From the NCBI RefSeq assembly GCF_963259705.1, contig NC_081846.1:53163205-53227204 (forward strand): DNA of 64,000 nucleotides, in the 5' to 3' direction. The position numbers were made by a program, and so were the translations under genes. This document shows positions 21,061-32,636 of the stretch, in pieces. This DNA is from Myotis daubentonii. Lineage: Eukaryota > Chordata > Mammalia > Chiroptera > Vespertilionidae. Below the pieces are notes generated by a model. The model saw only the letters and a program-made list of their open reading frames with translations, was not told where the DNA came from and searched no databases. Numbering within the stretch: the stretch's first letter is position 1; each line of letters starts with the position of its first letter.

Positions 21061-22318
21061 AAATCAGTAGAGAGGAAATCATTGATAATCTAGAAGAGAG
21101 CTGAGTAAAGTATTAGACACCCTTGAATAGGCAAGAGGAGATGCTGTTTGGTACAGAAGTCATGGGGTTGACCGTGGTTATGAGATTAGGCAGAATGCAT
21201 AGGCAAAAGGAAGGTGAGTGGTTCATTTGGTGGTCAGGACTTGGATGGTTCTCCCTGTTACTTATTCTTCTTAGAGAACTAAGAAACTGAAACTGAGGAA
21301 AGGGGAAAGGTATTAAAGGTTAAGGAAGAAGAGGAAAGTAGTGGGGCAATAAGTGGATTAGGAGCAGGTAGCATTAAGGGTACACTTGAGATTAGTGGTC
21401 ATAAAGTTAAAGTATGGAGGCTTAGCATGACTATTTTCTTACAACCACACTTGGCTGTACAGGTAGGTATAGATGCCGAGTAAGGGGGTGGTTTTATTTA
21501 ACCAGAGCTGAAATGTTGACAAGGTTGTACAATGAAGCAAGAGAGAAACAGTGAGTTGGGTGTGTATGCAAAGGAGTATTGATGAAGACTGACCATAGAT
21601 TTAAGTTGCATAGTAGGGATGTGAGGATCTTAGGAGACAAGAGGTAGTGAGGAAAGTTGCAGTTCTTGTAATGACGAGGTCTAGGATTTATTTTAGGAGG
21701 TGAGGAAAGGTGAATGACAAGACCACTGGAGGAGAAGATGTCATGGGACTCAGAATCCTGTGTTTTGGAAAGATTACTCTATATGGTAATTGAAATTATG
21801 ACAGGAATAGTGTGAGAAAGAACCAAGGAAAAAGCACTGAGAAAGTATTCCAAAATGACGAGTGACATAGATAGAGCAAAAAGGACAGGTAGTGTGTGGT
21901 ATAAATCTGACAAGAAATTCAAAACTTTGGATTTTTTAAGGGAGGAGAGAGGTCTGAAACAGTGATGAAGAACCTGGGAAGCACTTACTGCACCTCCAGG
22001 CTGGAAGGTATGAGGGCAGTGGGGAGAAACATGAAAGGCTTGAAGGGAAACAGAGTCCTCTGCAGAGCCAGGCTTCTGTGAAAGCTTGAAAGGGAAGGTT
22101 TCTGCACGGCATAGAAGTGTAAAGCCTTTCAGGATTAGAGGCGATGTCCTTGATAAATTCTGATTCAAAAGATTTGGGGCACGGCCCAGGCATCAGTAAT
22201 TTTTATGGTTCACAGTGATTCCAATATGCTTCTGGAGTTGAGGGCCACTGTTCTAAATTCTTTATCTGTATTAAACTAAACAATTCTTATAAATGCTTTT
22301 AGGCACTTTATGAATTCA
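21061..22318. other. Purine-rich unassigned DNA
   Basis: The plus strand is strongly A/G-rich (GAGGAAAG, GAGAGAAACAG words) over about 1 kb, which gives pyrimidine-derived open frames on the minus strand (21779-22193). These are S/F/L/P-rich and resemble no protein. It may be a very old LINE or LTR. Confidence 0.35.
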
Positions 22319-22681
22319 CTAGAGGCCCAGTGCACGAATTCGTGCATGGGTGGGGTCTGGCCAGCCAGGCCCCAATTGGCGGATCAGGGCCAGGCCTGTT
22401 GGGAGGAGGAGACAGAGGGAGGTTGGCCAGCCAGCCCGCCCCGATGGGGGCCCAATCAGGGCTGGGCCAGTTTGGGGGAGGGGCCATGGGTGATTGGCTG
22501 GTGGGCCCCAGCCCCAATTGAGGTATGGGGGGCCGGTTGTGGGAGGGCCCAGCCGTGGGGAGAGGCTATGGGTTGTGGGTTGGCCGTTCCGCTCCCCCCC
22601 ACCCCAGCAGGCCGGTTAGCTGGCTGCAGTGAGTGTCATAGCAACCGGTCATTCTGGTCATTACAGCATTCAGGTCATTGG

Positions 22682-22728
<47 letters not shown>
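22319..22728 (-). mobile_element. Non-autonomous Helitron, copy H5, with (TA)n at its 5' end
   Basis: It begins CTAG after an A at 22318 (TTCA|CTAGAGGCCCAGTGCACGAA with partner TTCGTGCA) and runs through a GC-rich interior to GGTCATTACAGCATTCAGGTCATTGGC, then (TA)n at 22682-22724 and AGTGA. The 5' region matches H1 inverted. The usual short TATATA near the Helitron 5' end appears to have expanded into a microsatellite, so the exact terminus is uncertain by a few bases. Confidence 0.85.
22682..22724 (+). repeat. (TA)n microsatellite
   Basis: About 21 uninterrupted TA units lying within the 5' end of Helitron H5. Confidence 0.97.
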
Positions 22729-22729
22729 C

Positions 22730-24730
22730 ACAAGCATAATTTTATATATTGTATAAAAAATATTAAGTGAATAAATCACTAAGCATATCACCATTGCCAA
22801 TAGTTCTAAATTAGCCCAGATAGTTTTTATCCAATAACTAGATGCTTCCATGTTCATTCACTGAAAAGATCAAATGAAATCCTCATATAACTGGACCTGG
22901 GAGACATGTGGTGCCCTTTGACACTGTGTGCTTTCACAGGGTAATTCTTCAGGGGATCATTAAAAAGATAAGCACAAAAATATCTGTTACTGATTTTGTT
23001 TATCATTACAGATCAATCTGGGATAAAATAAATAGTTTCACCTTAATTTTTAATTTAATAACTAAATACCTGTGTAGAAGTCTTTGAGAATAAGTACCTT
23101 TCCACACTCTCTATTTTGCTAGCCACTGGAATTTACATGTAAGGTTTTCAGTTAATTCATGACAATGCTGATTCCAAATTCAACCATAGATGTTCTGCTT
23201 CCCTATATATTCATATCTTTCCTATCTGCCATTGAAATAGCTATCAATTACCTGTATTGAGACATGTTGCTTAACAACTCGATTTGGAATTTTAATGTTA
23301 AATTTGCGCTCTCATTAGTATTGATGTTGATAAAATAACAAGTATCTTCTGATCAGTGCAGACCTGATTTCACAGTTCCCTATGATAATGTAAAACAAAA
23401 AAACCCCAAAATGTTATGGTATAATCTTAATTTTAAATATATAATATTTTACACAATTTACTGGGAATTTACTTCAGTTCTACTTTAATGCTTCATCAAT
23501 TATCATGCGGCTGGGCATCTGTCAGAAGCAAACACACTGAAGATGGTACAGTCTTTGCTCACAGATTTTCTATTATTATAATATTAAGTATAGGATGTAA
23601 GAGATCCTAAATGTAACATATCAAGAAAATATTATCTTCTACAAATACCATAATTTAGATTTGTTCCTATTCAGAAGACATGTTAGAAATGCCCTAGGAT
23701 ATTGTACACTGATTTCTTTCACTCTGCGATAGCTAATCCCCCTTTTGGACTGGTACAAGCAGTCAAATCACTCCCAAATCTTCAGGAAATGAAAGGCTAG
23801 ATCACTAATCACCACATACATACTTGACTTTAATATTTTATTCAGCATTGATAGAAGATTATAATGGACGATATTATAAAGGGCACCACTACAATTGTAC
23901 TCGGTGGGCCACATGCAATATTTGAAAGTATATCATCTCCATGAGTACTTTGTAAGTTGCAGAATAAGGTGAAGAATAAATGTTAAATTTATCCTCCTAG
24001 CCCTCCAATCAAAAACATTTGTTATGTGCCCTCTATAGTAAAAAGCTATATTAAATGTGCAGCTTGTCTGTGCTATTATTCTTAAACCATGCTCCTGGTG
24101 TGTTATAAACAGAGCTAAATGGCACCTGGCACTAAAATAAAATAAAGTCAATTTCCCCCCCAGTTTCTAGCAAATAGTTAAGCCAGGGCTTAGAACTTCA
24201 TCAATTTCACTTTTCTCCAGCTAGTTTTCTTAAATGTTTGATGCCTGCTACTGCTTGTTTATATTGTAGCTAATTGTAAACAGTGTCCAAATTAAGACTT
24301 ATTTAAGTAATACATTTTTATTATATGTTGCTTGGAAGATAATATCATGATTACCAAGTATCCTTTCTGTCATGTGAACAATTTTGAACACCAGTGTGCC
24401 TTAAGATGCCTTGAAAGAACTGTAACTGATTTACTTCAGGCTGCTCAAAATCAGTAAGTTCAGATAGTTGACTAATATACAAATTTCTAAAATATAATTA
24501 TGTATTCTGAAAGAATGTAACACAATTGAAGAGTAGAGATAGGTTAGATCCCAGGAGGGTCTGGTATATATTGCTTTTACTTATATGATTTTCTAGTGAA
24601 TGAAGTTCAATTATGCCTATTATTTTTTAATGCCAATCATTTCCTACAATTACATGAGACCATCTGTAAATTTAGGCCTCACAGATTATGTAATAAGTTT
24701 GTTTTAATTTTGTCAAGTAGTATTAGCTTA
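22730..24730. other. Unique DNA, no gene recognised
   Basis: No repeat or coding signal I can name over 2 kb. Composition is AT-rich with stops in all frames. The segments at 23460-23560 and 24170-24440 are less simple in sequence and could be worth a conservation check. Confidence 0.4.
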
Positions 24731-24734
24731 GTAT

Positions 24735-24992
24735 TTACTATAATAGCAAACGCTGAGTATATACTTTGCATCAGGAACTATATTCTGCATAGCTCTTTTA
24801 AACCTCACAATCACCTTATGAAAAGGGTGCTCTTATTACCTCCTTTATTTAAATAAGAGATTGATTCATAAAGGTAAAGTAAACTAAACCAAGTTTAGAC
24901 AATGAATATGTGACAGACCAGGGAGTTGGACCCAGGCAGTTTAGCCACAGAGTGTGTGTTCCTGACAATTGAGCTAAACTAACCCCATTTTT
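24735..24992 (-). mobile_element. MIR SINE
   Basis: Inverted MIR order: TGAGTATATACTTTGCATCAGG, CCTCACAATCACCTTATGAAAAGG, AATAAGAGATTGATTCATAAAGG and TGTGACAGACCAGGGAGTTGGACCC. Ends are approximate. Confidence 0.6.
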
Positions 24993-25004
24993 TATTTATT
25001 TAAG

Positions 25005-25440
25005 AATGTTGTATTATTTAAGATGCCTTTAGTTGCAACTATCACCCTAACTTAAACTGGTGGAAACAATAAAAATAATTTACTGGCTCACATAATTAAA
25101 AAGACTAGAAATAGCACTTGCTTCAGGCAAGGCTTGATTTATTTATTCAATGATGTCACTAAGATCCCAGTTTCCTTCAGTCGCAATGCTCTGTTTTCTC
25201 AAGATGGATGCCAGCAGCATTAGAGGAAAATGCTTCCTTTTTCACATTCAGCAGGAAAAGGAGTGTCTCTGCCTCAGTATTTCTTGCAAAAGTCTTGAGA
25301 ATCACTCTGAATGAGCTGGTTTCAGTTGCTGATTATCCCTGAATCCATCACTGTGGTCATGGAGATGAAATGCTCTGCTTGGCTTGGGCTACATCACTTA
25401 TGCCGCCTTGAAACCATAGAATCCCCAATGGGTTTCTAAA
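25005..25440 (-). mobile_element. Old L1M-like 3' UTR, antisense
   Basis: CTTAAACTGGTGGAAACAAT, TTTACTGGCTCACATAATTAAAAAG, CTTCAGGCAAGGCTTGATTT and CACTGTGGTCATGGAGATGAAATGC follow a recurrent mammalian L1M 3' end read backwards. Family naming is tentative. Confidence 0.4.
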
Positions 25441-25545
25441 AAGGAGGACGTGGATGCTCCAAATGCAAACCACAAATGTATACAAAATAGATTATTTCTA
25501 CATTTGTGTCATGAGAATTATTTTCGGTATATATCACATATATAT

Positions 25546-25600
25546 TATCTATCTATCTATTTAACCCATCTATCTATCCACTTATCTATCATCTATCCCT
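25546..25600 (+). repeat. (ATCT)n tetranucleotide repeat
   Basis: Interrupted TATC/ATCT units. A short TG run follows at 25671-25685. Confidence 0.9.
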
Positions 25601-25689
25601 GCCTGATATCTTTCCTTGGAAATCAATTTTTGAAACAAGAAAGATGTGTTATAAAATGATATCTTGGAGGGTGTGTGTGTGTGTGATGT

Positions 25690-26567
25690 TGAAACAGCTA
25701 TTCTAAAATCACATAAGAAGTAATGCCTATTGAAACCAAGACTTACTCAGAAGATTTAATTTTGTGGACATTTAAAACATTCAATAAGACAGAGAAAAAA
25801 AATAACATTTCATTTAAAATGTTTTTTTTTAATTCTACTAACTGACAATACCTATAGTTGTTATATGAATAATTTTGTAGTACTGTTTTTGCTTTTGATT
25901 CATACTCTTTTCGGAACTATGTACTTCTTTGAGATATGGACCTCACAAAGACTATGTCTGAAAAATTTCAATGCCAAGGTTATACTGGTAGTGTATGATG
26001 TATAGGAATAAAATTGTTGTCCAAAGGAGACATCCACGCTTTATGCTTTTCTATGCTTAAAAGGAAACACCATAAGAAAAACCCACCTCTGGATTCTCAT
26101 GTCAAGGCTAAACCAAAGTACAGTAATAAACATGCAAGTGAAAGAAAATACAAAAAAAAAGATAAGTGATTTTGGTATTACTACAGTTCATGGCATCGTA
26201 AACTGAATGCTGTGATACATGAGATAGACAGTCTTGTTGAACCTAGAAATTGTGAAAGGTAAAATAACCTTCCTATAATTATATGGAAAGACTATCTCCT
26301 TTATGTCTGATGTTTCTATTTCAAATCACTTGTGGTGATTTCCTTGAATTAACTGTAGTGTTTTGTATATTTATACAACAGGAAATAAAAGTACTTCATT
26401 GAATATGTTTGTGAACCATTGAATTTTTTGAGATTTTCTTTGCCTGTCTAAAAGACAAAACAAAACCGTAGAGATATAATAAAGCCATAAAATTTGAAAT
26501 TGCCAAGTGAAATACACCTTTACAAATAAAAATTAAGAAAATAAATAAATGGATCTATCTATCTATA
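25690..26567. other. Unique AT-rich DNA, no gene recognised
   Basis: Stops in all frames, no named repeat. Confidence 0.4.
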
Positions 26568-26590
26568 TCTCTTCACCCAATGATATGTTT

Positions 26591-26811
26591 ATTTTTTAAT
26601 ATATTTTTATTGATTTCAGAGAAGAAGGGAGAGGGAGAGAGAGAGATAGAAACTTCAATAATGAGAGAGAACTATTGATCGGTTGCCTCCTACACGCCCC
26701 ATACTGGGGATAGTGCCTGTAACTCGGGCATGTACCCTTGACCAGAATCAAACCTGGGATCCTTGGGTCTAAAGGCTGATGCTCTATCCATTGAGCCAAA
26801 CTGGCTAAGGT
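26591..26811 (-). mobile_element. Ves-type SINE inserted into another SINE
   Basis: On the minus strand it has a tRNA-like head (GCCAGTTTGGCTCAATGGATAGAGC), B-box region and purine-rich tail complement (GAAGGGAGAGGGAGAGAGAG on plus). It is flanked by a perfect 14-bp duplication CCAATGATATGTTT at 26577-26590 and 26812-26825. The duplicated target lies within the tail region of the adjacent SINE, so this copy is the younger of the two. Confidence 0.93.
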
Positions 26812-27032
26812 CCAATGATATGTTTTTATTGATTTTTAGAGAGAGAGGAAGGGAAACAGAGAGAGAGAAACATCAATGTGATAGAAACGCATCCATCCAT
26901 CGGTTGCTTCCTGTACGTGCCTTGAGAAGGGATGAGACCTGAAACTGAGGACTGTGTCCTGACCAGGAATTGAGCCCACAACCTTTTGGTGTATGGGATG
27001 ATGCTCACACCAACTGAGACACCTAGACAGGA
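26812..27032 (-). mobile_element. Ves-type SINE, host of the neighbouring SINE
   Basis: Minus-strand head (GTCCTGTCTAGGTGTCTCAGTTGG), middle GGTCAGGACACAG and tail complement GAGAGAGGAAGGGAAACAG. Its outermost tail bases (CTCTTCACCC-like, left of 26577) were separated from the body by the inserted copy. Confidence 0.88.
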
Positions 27033-27089
27033 CAAAAAATATAAGCATTTTAAATAAAATAATTTTCTTACATTCATATTTTTAAAAAT

Positions 27090-28050
27090 AAACTTTCATT
27101 TTAGAGCAATTTTAGATTTACAGAAAAATTGGAAAGGTAGAACAGAAACTTTCTATGTACCCTATACCCAGTTTTTCATAATATAACATATTAGTATGGT
27201 ATATTTGTTACAATTAATAAACCAATATTGGTACATTATTATTAATTAAAGTTCATATTTTATACAGTTTCTTAGTTTTAAAATAATTTTTTATTTTAGA
27301 ACAGTTTAATATAGACAGAATTACTGTATTGTGAAAATCTATAGAGTTCCCATGCTTCACACTGAATTTTCTCTATTATTGGCATCTTACATTAGTATGG
27401 TGCATTTATCGTAATTAATGAACTAATATTGATTCAATATTATTTTTAAAAGTGTACACTTTATTCAGATTTTTCTCAGTTTTAACTTAACTTCCTTTTT
27501 CTGTTTCTAGATCCCACCCAAGTCACCGCATTACATTTACTCATTATGTCTCCTTCAGCTCCACTTGGTTGTGACAGTGTCTCAGACCCTGACAGTTTTG
27601 AGGATTATTGGTGAGATATTTTGTAGAATGTCCCTCAACTGGGATTTTTCTGATTTTTTTCATCATGGTTAGGTAGGATCTTTGAGTTTGGGGGAGGAAG
27701 GCCACAGAGGTAAAATACTATTATCATCATATCATATCCAGGGCACATACGACTTATTAGTGTTGATCTTCACCTTGATCACCTGGCTGAGGTAGTGTGT
27801 CAGGTTTCTTCACTGTAAAGTTACCCTCCCCCCTTCTCATACTGGCCCTGCTAGACAAAGAAGTCTCTCATTGGAAACTCAGAGATTTCTGGATTGCTTA
27901 TCTACAATATTATTTATATTGATAATGTTTAACACCGCTACTAGGACCGACACTGTAAGTCCCAGCTCTATGCCCATCTTCATTTGTTTCAATCCATCAT
28001 TTGTTGTCTCTAAACTAGGTCCCCACTAATGTCAAAATATCTCCAGCTGA
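27090..28050 (-). mobile_element. L1M-like 3' UTR, antisense
   Basis: AACTTTCATTTTAGAGCAATTTTAG, TATGGTATATTTGTTACAATTAATAAACC, GATCCCACCCAAGTCACC, TTTTGTAGAATGTCCCTCAACTGGG, GGGGGAGGAAGGCCACAGAGGTAAA and CTTGATCACCTGGCTGAGGTAGTGTGTCAGG follow an old L1 3' end in reverse. The segment at 27285-27480 looks like a second pass of the first 200 bases, so two fragments or an internal duplication may be present. Confidence 0.7.
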
Positions 28051-28059
28051 TGGTAGGGT

Positions 28060-29090
28060 GACCCTGTTTCTCAGACATATATTTTGGGAAAACAATTTGC
28101 CTTGGGTTTTTCTCCACCTGATGTAGAATTCAAAAATAAGTTTAAATTTGATAGACAGAAGCTAGCAAAAATGCCCAATATCTTCTTAATTTAGGCTGTC
28201 ACCAGGTACACCACAATGCAATTACCCATTTATTAAGAAATAAAATGAAGGCAAAAAGCATTTAATTATAATTGCCTCTGATGCTCACCATATTGTCACT
28301 TTTTACTGGCTCACCATGGCTGCCCAGCTAGAATTTATCTTTCATGCAAACAACAGGGCTAAATTGAATTACATAAAAAGAAGCTACACACTGACTCCCA
28401 GCAGTATGTTTTGACAAAACATTTTGTCTCCATAAATGATTTCAAATGCTATAGTCAAAAGCCTTGACTGCAAATAATGGGTTCATAAAACCTATCTTTA
28501 AAATTTTACCTGACAGTAATGCCGTGCAAATATCGGCACTTCCAGCTCACTTTCCCCACTTGTTTACATCAGGATTTTAATAGAGTGGCTGTCACAGAAC
28601 ACCAGTTAAAGGCCACTGTTTGATAAGCTGCTGTGAAAACACACTGTTTAAAATGAGAATTTCCTTCTTAAATTCAGCCATCATAAAAGGTGATGGTGGT
28701 GGTGGTTAGAAAAATATTGAAGAAACATGTTTTCTTGGAGGAGCTCAGTAAAATGCTCAGAGTTAAGTGACATTCTAAGTAGCATTGACTTTCAGAGTCT
28801 GAGTTTTGAGTTGCTAAAGCAGCACCTGGCAAAAAGTATCTCACCTAGTAGGATCTCCATAAATGTGTTCCTTCAATAATTACACCGCCTGTTCTTTAAA
28901 AATGTAGCTTCGCAGAGCCTGAATTTTGCTCCAGTGTATTTAATTCTATCAAATACAGACATGAATTTTTTTCTGTGAAGAAATTGCACTAGTATTCTAG
29001 AAGCAACTAAATGTACTCTGCTATATGTTTTGCTTGTTTGTTCTTAAATATTTGCCCTGAGAAAAAATAAGACCTTAATAATGAATTTTA
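28060..29090. other. Unique DNA; candidate conserved non-coding block 28260-28640
   Basis: No gene or repeat recognised. The block at 28260-28640 has balanced, non-repetitive sequence with ATTTGCAC/ATGCAAA-like and TAAT words (TTTAATTATAATTGCC, CTTTCATGCAAACAAC), the kind of content seen in deeply conserved enhancers. Conservation cannot be judged here. Confidence 0.25.
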
Positions 29091-29097
29091 GATATAC

Positions 29098-29255
29098 TTT
29101 CTGGTTCCTATGTGGCTTGCAAGGTGCTAAGCACTTCACATGGATTATTTTATTTACCTTTCATCAATCCGATGAGGAAGGTATTGTTTATGAAGAATCT
29201 GAGAAGCCATCCTATTCCTTAAAATTAATTTTACCATTTAACAAAAAAACATTAC
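29098..29255 (-). mobile_element. MIR SINE fragment
   Basis: TGCTAAGCACTTCACATGGATTATTTTATTTA, CCGATGAGGAAGGTATTGT and GAATCTGAGAAGCC follow the inverted MIR order. Confidence 0.55.
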
Positions 29256-29259
29256 TAGT

Positions 29260-30570
29260 TATACCATAACAGTAAAGTGTTAGATATGAAACATTCAGTG
29301 TCTACACAGAATTACTTTTTTTAAAAACTTCTTAATAACACATTTGGATGTGGGCCTTATTTCTTCTCATTGGAACATGTTTCAGGGTCTGATGCTTTTT
29401 TTCTAATAAAACTTAGCAATTTCTTTTAATATTACAAATTCAGCTTCATTTTTAACAAGGTGAATTCCACAACTGTTTTAGTTTGGTTTTTCAGTGCTGT
29501 GAAATAAACAGCAACAGTGTTAGCATTACCTACTTTTTAAGAATGTAAAAGTATCTATCATTGTAAATATCAAGCTACAGATTTACTATCATAGTAAGAA
29601 ATTAGAAATGCCAAAGGGTAATCCTATACTGTCATATATTTTGTCAAAACACTACCCTTTCATTTTACTTTCTGCCTTCAATGCAGTTGTGCTAACCCCA
29701 ATCACTTCACTCTCTGTTCTACTTAACCTAAGTTCTTCCCTCCCCCCACCCCAAAGAAATAAGTTTCTTTGCAAGAGTTCCCAGAATGATGTCAAACATT
29801 CTCTTTCGTGGCAAACTCCTTCCACACGGTTAGAGAACTTTTGTAGATTAAGATTATTGAGATTATTTTGATTCTCTTTTATTCTAAGCAAGTTACATTC
29901 TCTGCCTTGTACTCCCTTGCTCATTTTATTTCATCAGTGTCTATAATTTGAAAATAGGGAGGAAATTAGATTTTGTCTTGCAATGAGATGATATTTCGGG
30001 GATGAGAGCATCCCTTGCGATATTAAAGACTTACTCTATTGAAAAAGAAATGGCAATCAATTTTTCATGAGTATTATTTCATGATATTACCTTATGTTTG
30101 TGTTCAAAATCTATGCTACTTTTACAAACTCCCTATGAAAGACCTCTATAAATCAACATGTGCAAACCTTTGAATCTTAAGATTGACAGGACATAAGAAA
30201 TGCAGCTCTAAAACTATGTTGCCATTCAAAATACATCATTTTTTCATCACAGGAGGAAACTTCAGAAAATACTGATTTTAACATTATTACAGCACTATTT
30301 GTTTGCTCCTTGCTTAGGAGAAAAGTCATAGCAACTCTCACACTTATGCAGTTTCTAAGAGTTGAAGAGCCATAGAATGTTAGAACTGAAGTAAATCTTA
30401 GGTATGATTTAGTTATTTAGGACTAAATTTTGCCTTAAGTGTTCATCTGTGTGAAAACCCAGCAGGCAAATAAATAGTGGAACCCAAATTGAGTCTCTTG
30501 TCCATTTTTCTTTGATCTCCCATTTGAGACCCCAAACATGATCATTTTTATACCTGGACTCAAGATGCAA
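29260..30570. other. Unique AT-rich DNA, no gene recognised
   Basis: The frames at 29608-29871 (plus) and 29652-29924 (minus) overlap each other and resemble nothing. A C-rich patch lies at 29735-29752. Confidence 0.4.
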
Positions 30571-30591
30571 TTAGAAAGGAAAGATGCAGTT

Positions 30592-30785
30592 GGGCCCTAG
30601 CCGGTTTTGCTCAGCCTTGGACCCGAAGGGTCCCGGGTTTGATTCCGGTCAAGGGCATGTACCTCGGTCGCAGGCTCCTCCCCAGCCTGGGCTCTGGTCA
30701 GGGCTCATGCAGGAGGCAACCAATCAAGGCGTTTTTCACACACTGCTATTTCTCTCTGTCTTTCCCTCTTTTTTTAGGACCAGGA
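30592..30785 (+). mobile_element. Ves-type SINE
   Basis: It reads GGGCCCTAGCCGGTTTTGCTCAG, GGGTTTGATTCCGGTCAAGGGCATGTACC, CATGCAGGAGGCAACCAATC and a CTCTCTGTCTTTCCCTC tail. The A-box part is shortened (GCTCAGCCTTGGACCC), a small deletion in the tRNA-like head relative to the copy at 35627. Confidence 0.9.
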
Positions 30786-30929
30786 ACTCTTACCTTTCAC
30801 AATGTTTCACTTCTCTCTTCACCACAGGACAAATGCTCTCATTGTGAACAAGTCTATATGAGGAATATGAGATTGAACATTATTAAACAAGGGCAGTAGA
30901 AATGTGTTAACAAAGCTTGAGCTTTGTAC

Positions 30930-31092
30930 CCTTGAACAAATTAGGTAGCTGCTTAAAACCTCAGTTTGACCAACTATAAAATGTGGGTAATAATGATATT
31001 TGCTCATTTTTAATGTAATGTGATAGTTCATGAGTGCATTCATCCCAACGCAGAAACCCTCCACACATATTAAATACTGCTGTTAGACTTAC
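30930..31092 (+). mobile_element. MIR SINE fragment
   Basis: AAACCTCAGTTTGACCAACTATAAAATGTGGGTAATAATGATA is the characteristic MIR centre, followed by TTAATGTAATGTGATAGTTCATG and a decayed 3' end. Confidence 0.6.
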
Positions 31093-32344
31093 TACGATGC
31101 GTATGGGTGGAAGTGAAGATAGCTGGTTTCTTGATATGTAGGTTATTGTTTCTTAAAATCAATAATGTATAGGACCCTTTTTGAAAGAAACATTTCAACT
31201 ATAATTTATATGCAGTAAAATGAATCATGGATGCTACATTTAAATTTTCATAAAATAAATGTGTCTCTGTAGTCATCATCTAAATCAAGAAATAGGACTT
31301 AAGTGGGTTCCCTCCTGCTTCCTCAGGTACTGCTCTCCTAATAACCATTGATTAGTTTGCATATTTTAGAATGTTCTAGGAATAGAATTTCTGAGAATGG
31401 CATTTGTGTCTGACTTGTGTTAATAAGATTGTTTCATAGTGCTAACTGTATCAGCATATGCTCATTCTCATCACATGAAAATACTACAAATTATTTGTCC
31501 ATTCTAAAGGTGATGGATCTTTGGGTTATTTTATTTTAGAATTATGAATAAAGCTCTTGTAACAATCTTGTACATGTCTTTTGGTGCTCATAGATATGCC
31601 TTACTCTTGGAATTAAACCCAGGAGTGGAATTTCTGGGTTGCAGTTTATGGGTATGTTCAGCATAAGTAGATGCTGCTAAGCAGTCTTCCAAAATTTATA
31701 CTCCCACTGGCAGAACATGGGGGTCACAGTGGTTCCATATATTGAAAACACATACTATTATTTTCATGTTGTTAACTTTCAAATGTTAATATTTCTGTTA
31801 GGTGTGTAATGATATCTCATAGGTCATTTCTCTTAAGAAGGTGAGTTTTTGTTGTTCAGACCTTGCATTAGATTTCTTATTTTAGAAAATGCCTTTAAAA
31901 TTTTTGCTCATATAGTTGAATTTTAGAAGTTAGATATTTTGGATACAAGTCTTTGTATTGTGTTTTATTTCACTTTTATATCTAGAATTTCTGTGGAAAT
32001 AATTTATGTGGGTATGATATGAAGTAGAGGTCAAGATTTTTTTCCTATCGATACACAGTTGACCCAGGATCTTTTATTCTTCACTGAACTGCACTGTCAT
32101 ATTTGTCACAAACCAGGCTTTAGCTATTTCTGAATTCTATTCCACTCCAGTTCTCTATTTATTTTTTCTTGCTTATACTATAGTATGTCTTTATACAATG
32201 TCTTAATTTTGTACTTTATAATTAATCTTGATAACTGCAAGTGAAGATTGCCTACTTTGCTCTTCTTCAAGATTGCCATGGTTATTACTGACTTTGTTCT
32301 CCATAAAACATTCCAAAATCAACCTGTCAATTTCCACAAACTAA

Positions 32345-32529
32345 GCCCTAGCTAGGTAGCTCAGTTGGTTAAGAGCATTGTCCTGGTATGCGGTGGTTGC
32401 AGGTTCATCTCTGGTCAGGGCACATACAAGAATCAACCAGTGAATGCATAAACAAGAAATCAGTGTTATCCTCTCTTTACCTCTCCCTTCCTTTCTCTCT
32501 CTAAAATCACTCAGAAAGAAAAAAATAGA
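32345..32529 (+). mobile_element. Ves-type SINE
   Basis: GCCCTAGCTAGGTAGCTCAGTTGG, GCAGGTTCATCTCTGGTCAGGGCACAT and a CTCTCCCTTCCTTTCTCTCTCT tail with A-rich end. Near-perfect flanking duplication: TTTCCACAAACTAA (32331-32344) and TTTCCCACAAACTAA (32530-32544). The host is the old antisense L1. Confidence 0.9.
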
Positions 32530-32636
32530 TTTCCCACAAACTAAACGAGTTAAGGTTTTGATTAGAATCACATAAAATACCATTCCAAGTCAAGTCTTTT
32601 TCCATCACCATTTTTCCCCTCCTTTTTTTTCACAAT

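Noticed and set aside
21779..22193. 129- and 85-codon minus-strand frames
   Set aside because: Arise from a long purine-rich strand; biased to S, F, L and P and in two registers at once.
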